Of a stretch of DNA of 47,646 nucleotides, positions 45,510 to 47,646 are shown piece after piece. The translations under genes were made by a program, and so were the position numbers. Source of the stretch: an uncultured Bacteroidota bacterium (GTDB lineage: Bacteria > Bacteroidota > Bacteroidia > UBA4408); NCBI GenBank assembly GCA_903840505.1, contig CAIMGI010000216.1, positions 1 through 47,646 of the forward strand, read 5' to 3'. Within the stretch, counting starts at the first letter, position 1. Each line of letters starts with the position of its first letter. The notes under the pieces are model-generated. The model saw only the letters and a list, made by a program, of their open reading frames with translations, was not told the DNA's origin and made no database searches.

Positions 45510-47627
45510 ATGAATAAGATAATTCGAGGATTAATTTTAGCAGTAATAGTAAGTACTTTTACCTCTACTATATTTGCACAGCAAGGTGTTGTATACGTTA
45601 CAGACCAGAATGGAGAGCCTTGGGGCTCTCCATCTTGCGTGAATGCTTTAAATACAGTTTTTGGTAATGGAGGGTACACAACTCAATATTACCAGAATGC
45701 AAATATCAATACGATATTTTCAAACGCGAATTGTTTCGTGTATGTTGAAGGTGGTCAGAACAATGATACACCAATGAATAATTTTGTCAGCGCTAACCAA
45801 GCAACAATTCAGACTTGGGTGACTAATGGAGGGCATTTGTTTTTGAATTCAGCGGGTTGGAATAGCGATATAAATTGTGGATTTGGTGGAGTTATAATTA
45901 CTCTAAACCCTGCTTATAATTATGCCTCAGGTCCTGGAAATGTCATAGCTGGCCAAGGAGGGCATCCTATTTTTAATAATGTTACTTACCCTTCTAATAC
46001 AGCTTGGACTGGAAATTATTTTTCACATGATATTATTACCGGACCTTCAGGAACAAGTTTAATTACTTGTCCAAATGCTCAAGGAAACCAAGTAGGACTT
46101 ACTGAACTTGTTATTGGTTGTGGAAAAGTGTTTTTTGGAGGAATGACTTCAACTAGTTTTCACTCACCTCAGCCCGATGCAGATAACCTAAGACAAGCGA
46201 TTTTAGCATATATGACACCTTGTTTGGGTCAACCTGTAAGTTGCCCTACCTACATTGCTCCTTTAAATGGTGCAATTGAGTCTAATTGTAATGGACCAAT
46301 TTTATTGAGTTGGCATCCTGGTGGGGGTGGTTGCGGAGCAGATAGCATACATTATTTATTGTCTTTCGGTACCGATAATCCACCAACTAACATTTATAAT
46401 ATGATGGATATAGGGAAAGACACAACATATTTGTTAACGAATCCCGGTGCAAATTTAGTCCCAGGTCAAACGTATTATTGGCGAATTGATTTGATAGGAT
46501 ACGGTGGAGGTGCATTAGGAAATGATACAACTTTATCATGTAATTTGGTTTGGAGTTTTTCTTTATTGGGGCTTCCGCTTAAACCAAATCCTGTTGGTCC
46601 CTTAAATGTATGTCCAAATTTATCATATAATTATAGTGTTTTGCCAACAGCGGGTGAGACATACTCATGGACTATTCCTGCAGGTTGTTCAATTATATCT
46701 TCCAATCAAGATTCGTCATCTATTAATGTTTTGTTTGGAGCTACGGGTGGTAATTTCTGTGTACATGCTAACAATTTATGTGGTAGTGGTCCCGATTCTT
46801 GTTTTCTTGTAACTGTTTATCCAAGCCCGATTGTATCTTTTACTAGCGACACAATAAATGGTTGTGCACCAGTATCGATAAATTTCTCAGACTTAACAAC
46901 GGTAGCGGGAGGCGCAATAACCCAATGGTTATGGGATTTTGGCGACAACACAACATCTACCCTTCAGAATCCGACACATTTATATGGTTGGGTAGGGACT
47001 TTTGATGTAAAGTTGGTAGTAACAACATCCAATGGTTGTAAAGATTCTATAACAAAAGTAGCTTATATTAATACATATCCTGCTCCAAAGGCCGATTTTA
47101 TATTGGGACCTCAACCAACAACAACATTAGATCCTAAAATTTATTTTACAGATAAATCAACCAATGCCATAAACTGGTTTTGGAATTTTGGGGACAAATC
47201 ATCTGCCGATAGTACTTCTATTCAACAACATCCAACACATACTTATACTGATAGTGGTCAGTATTGTGTAACCTTAATTGTTCAGTACAACAGTGGTTGT
47301 ATTGATACTACAGTAAAATGTTTGCACATAGATGGTGCTTATGCCTTGTATATACCAAATTCATTTAGCCCAAATGGTGATGGACAAAATGAATACTTTA
47401 TGCCAAAAGGTGTTAATTTAAAGAGTATAACCTCATTTGAGATGTTGATATTCGACCGTTGGGGAAATAAATTATACGAGCAAACAGATTTTAGCAAAGC
47501 TGGTTGGGATGGACGTGGTCCGAGTGGACAATTGGTAGGTCAGGATGTGTATGTATATAAAATATCGGCAACGGATTTGTATTCTAAACAACACAACTAC
47601 GTTGGACACGTTACTGTTGTTAGGTAA
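45510..47627 (+). CDS. Shorter paralog of the preceding surface protein (T9SS type B)
   Basis: 705 residues with signal peptide (IRGLILAVIVSTFTSTIFAQ). It opens with the same ~220-residue domain ('GVVYVTDQNGEPWGSPSCVN', 'NGGHLFLNSAGWNSDINCGF', 'FGGMTSTSFHSPQPDADNLR') and the same fibronectin-like stretch ('GCGADSIHYLLSFGTDNPPT'), has one 'YSWTIPAGC' domain, lacks the SprB and Ig-like repeats, and ends with two PKD domains and a type B sorting domain ('NSFSPNGDGQNEYFMP', end HVTVVR). It is 21 bp downstream of the longer paralog and on the same strand, so co-transcription is likely. Only 19 bp of the window follow its stop. Confidence 0.9.
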   Translation: MNKIIRGLILAVIVSTFTSTIFAQQGVVYVTDQNGEPWGSPSCVNALNTVFGNGGYTTQYYQNANINTIFSNANCFVYVEGGQNNDTPMNNFVSANQATIQTWVTNGGHLFLNSAGWNSDINCGFGGVIITLNPAYNYASGPGNVIAGQGGHPIFNNVTYPSNTAWTGNYFSHDIITGPSGTSLITCPNAQGNQVGLTELVIGCGKVFFGGMTSTSFHSPQPDADNLRQAILAYMTPCLGQPVSCPTYIAPLNGAIESNCNGPILLSWHPGGGGCGADSIHYLLSFGTDNPPTNIYNMMDIGKDTTYLLTNPGANLVPGQTYYWRIDLIGYGGGALGNDTTLSCNLVWSFSLLGLPLKPNPVGPLNVCPNLSYNYSVLPTAGETYSWTIPAGCSIISSNQDSSSINVLFGATGGNFCVHANNLCGSGPDSCFLVTVYPSPIVSFTSDTINGCAPVSINFSDLTTVAGGAITQWLWDFGDNTTSTLQNPTHLYGWVGTFDVKLVVTTSNGCKDSITKVAYINTYPAPKADFILGPQPTTTLDPKIYFTDKSTNAINWFWNFGDKSSADSTSIQQHPTHTYTDSGQYCVTLIVQYNSGCIDTTVKCLHIDGAYALYIPNSFSPNGDGQNEYFMPKGVNLKSITSFEMLIFDRWGNKLYEQTDFSKAGWDGRGPSGQLVGQDVYVYKISATDLYSKQHNYVGHVTVVR

Positions 47628-47646
47628 CATAAATTGAATTCATAAA

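Noticed and set aside
1-47646. Mobile elements, prophage or tRNA-linked island
   Set aside because: No transposase, integrase, phage gene, tRNA or flanking direct repeat was recognised, and base composition by eye is uniform.

Overview
The window is AT-rich DNA from a member of the Bacteroidota. Several signs agree on this: many secreted proteins carry type IX secretion (T9SS) sorting domains of both type A and the longer 'gliding motility-associated' type B; there is a complete Bat (aerotolerance) operon; IspG has the large insertion typical of the phylum; and many genes are preceded by the Bacteroidota promoter element TAnnTTTG. No rRNA, tRNA, CRISPR array, phage or insertion sequence was recognised. 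I could not identify genus or species.

Layout. 1-1333 (minus): a short histone H1-like gene, its terminator, a DUF3108 protein, an S4-domain protein and the start of bioD. 1334-1780: a 447-bp non-coding stretch. 1781-4735 (plus): an exported M1-type metallopeptidase. 4725-6858 (minus): saccharopine dehydrogenase, YajQ and a short exported YwqK-like remnant. 7053-14383 (minus): six tightly packed exported Kelch-propeller genes. 14497-16443 (minus): ispG. 16613-17755 (plus): a secreted PKD protein. 17829-18368 (minus): 3-hydroxyanthranilate dioxygenase. 18528-26822 (plus): moxR, a DUF58 gene and batA-E with an extra BatD-like gene. 26969-30199 (plus): a large SprB/PKD adhesin-like protein. 30282-38354 (plus): yicC, gmk, a membrane protein, lemA, two TPM-domain genes, a GH114-like lipoprotein, a T9SS-exported alpha/beta hydrolase, a YceI protein and a frameshifted polyprenyl synthase. 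38375-41794 (minus): a giant SBBP-propeller protein. 41967-47627 (plus): two tandem paralogous T9SS type B proteins.

The most distinctive locus is the Kelch array. Its six genes are not six independent copies. They read as a three-gene cassette A-B-C (14383 to 10725) followed by a second A'-B'-C' (10707 to 7053). In the second set A' has an in-frame stop and B' a one-base frameshift, while all three genes of the first set and C' are open. This suggests a three-component secreted propeller set that was duplicated and is now partly decaying, or a phase-variable or mis-sequenced copy. A third break, an extra TA unit in a (TA)4 tract, interrupts the polyprenyl synthase gene, which is normally needed for quinone synthesis; sequencing or assembly error must therefore be excluded for all three.

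Twelve of roughly 35 genes encode T9SS cargo, so much of the window serves the cell surface or the secretome. The remaining genes are housekeeping (isoprenoid, nucleotide, NAD and lysine metabolism) or envelope maintenance (Bat, LemA/TPM).
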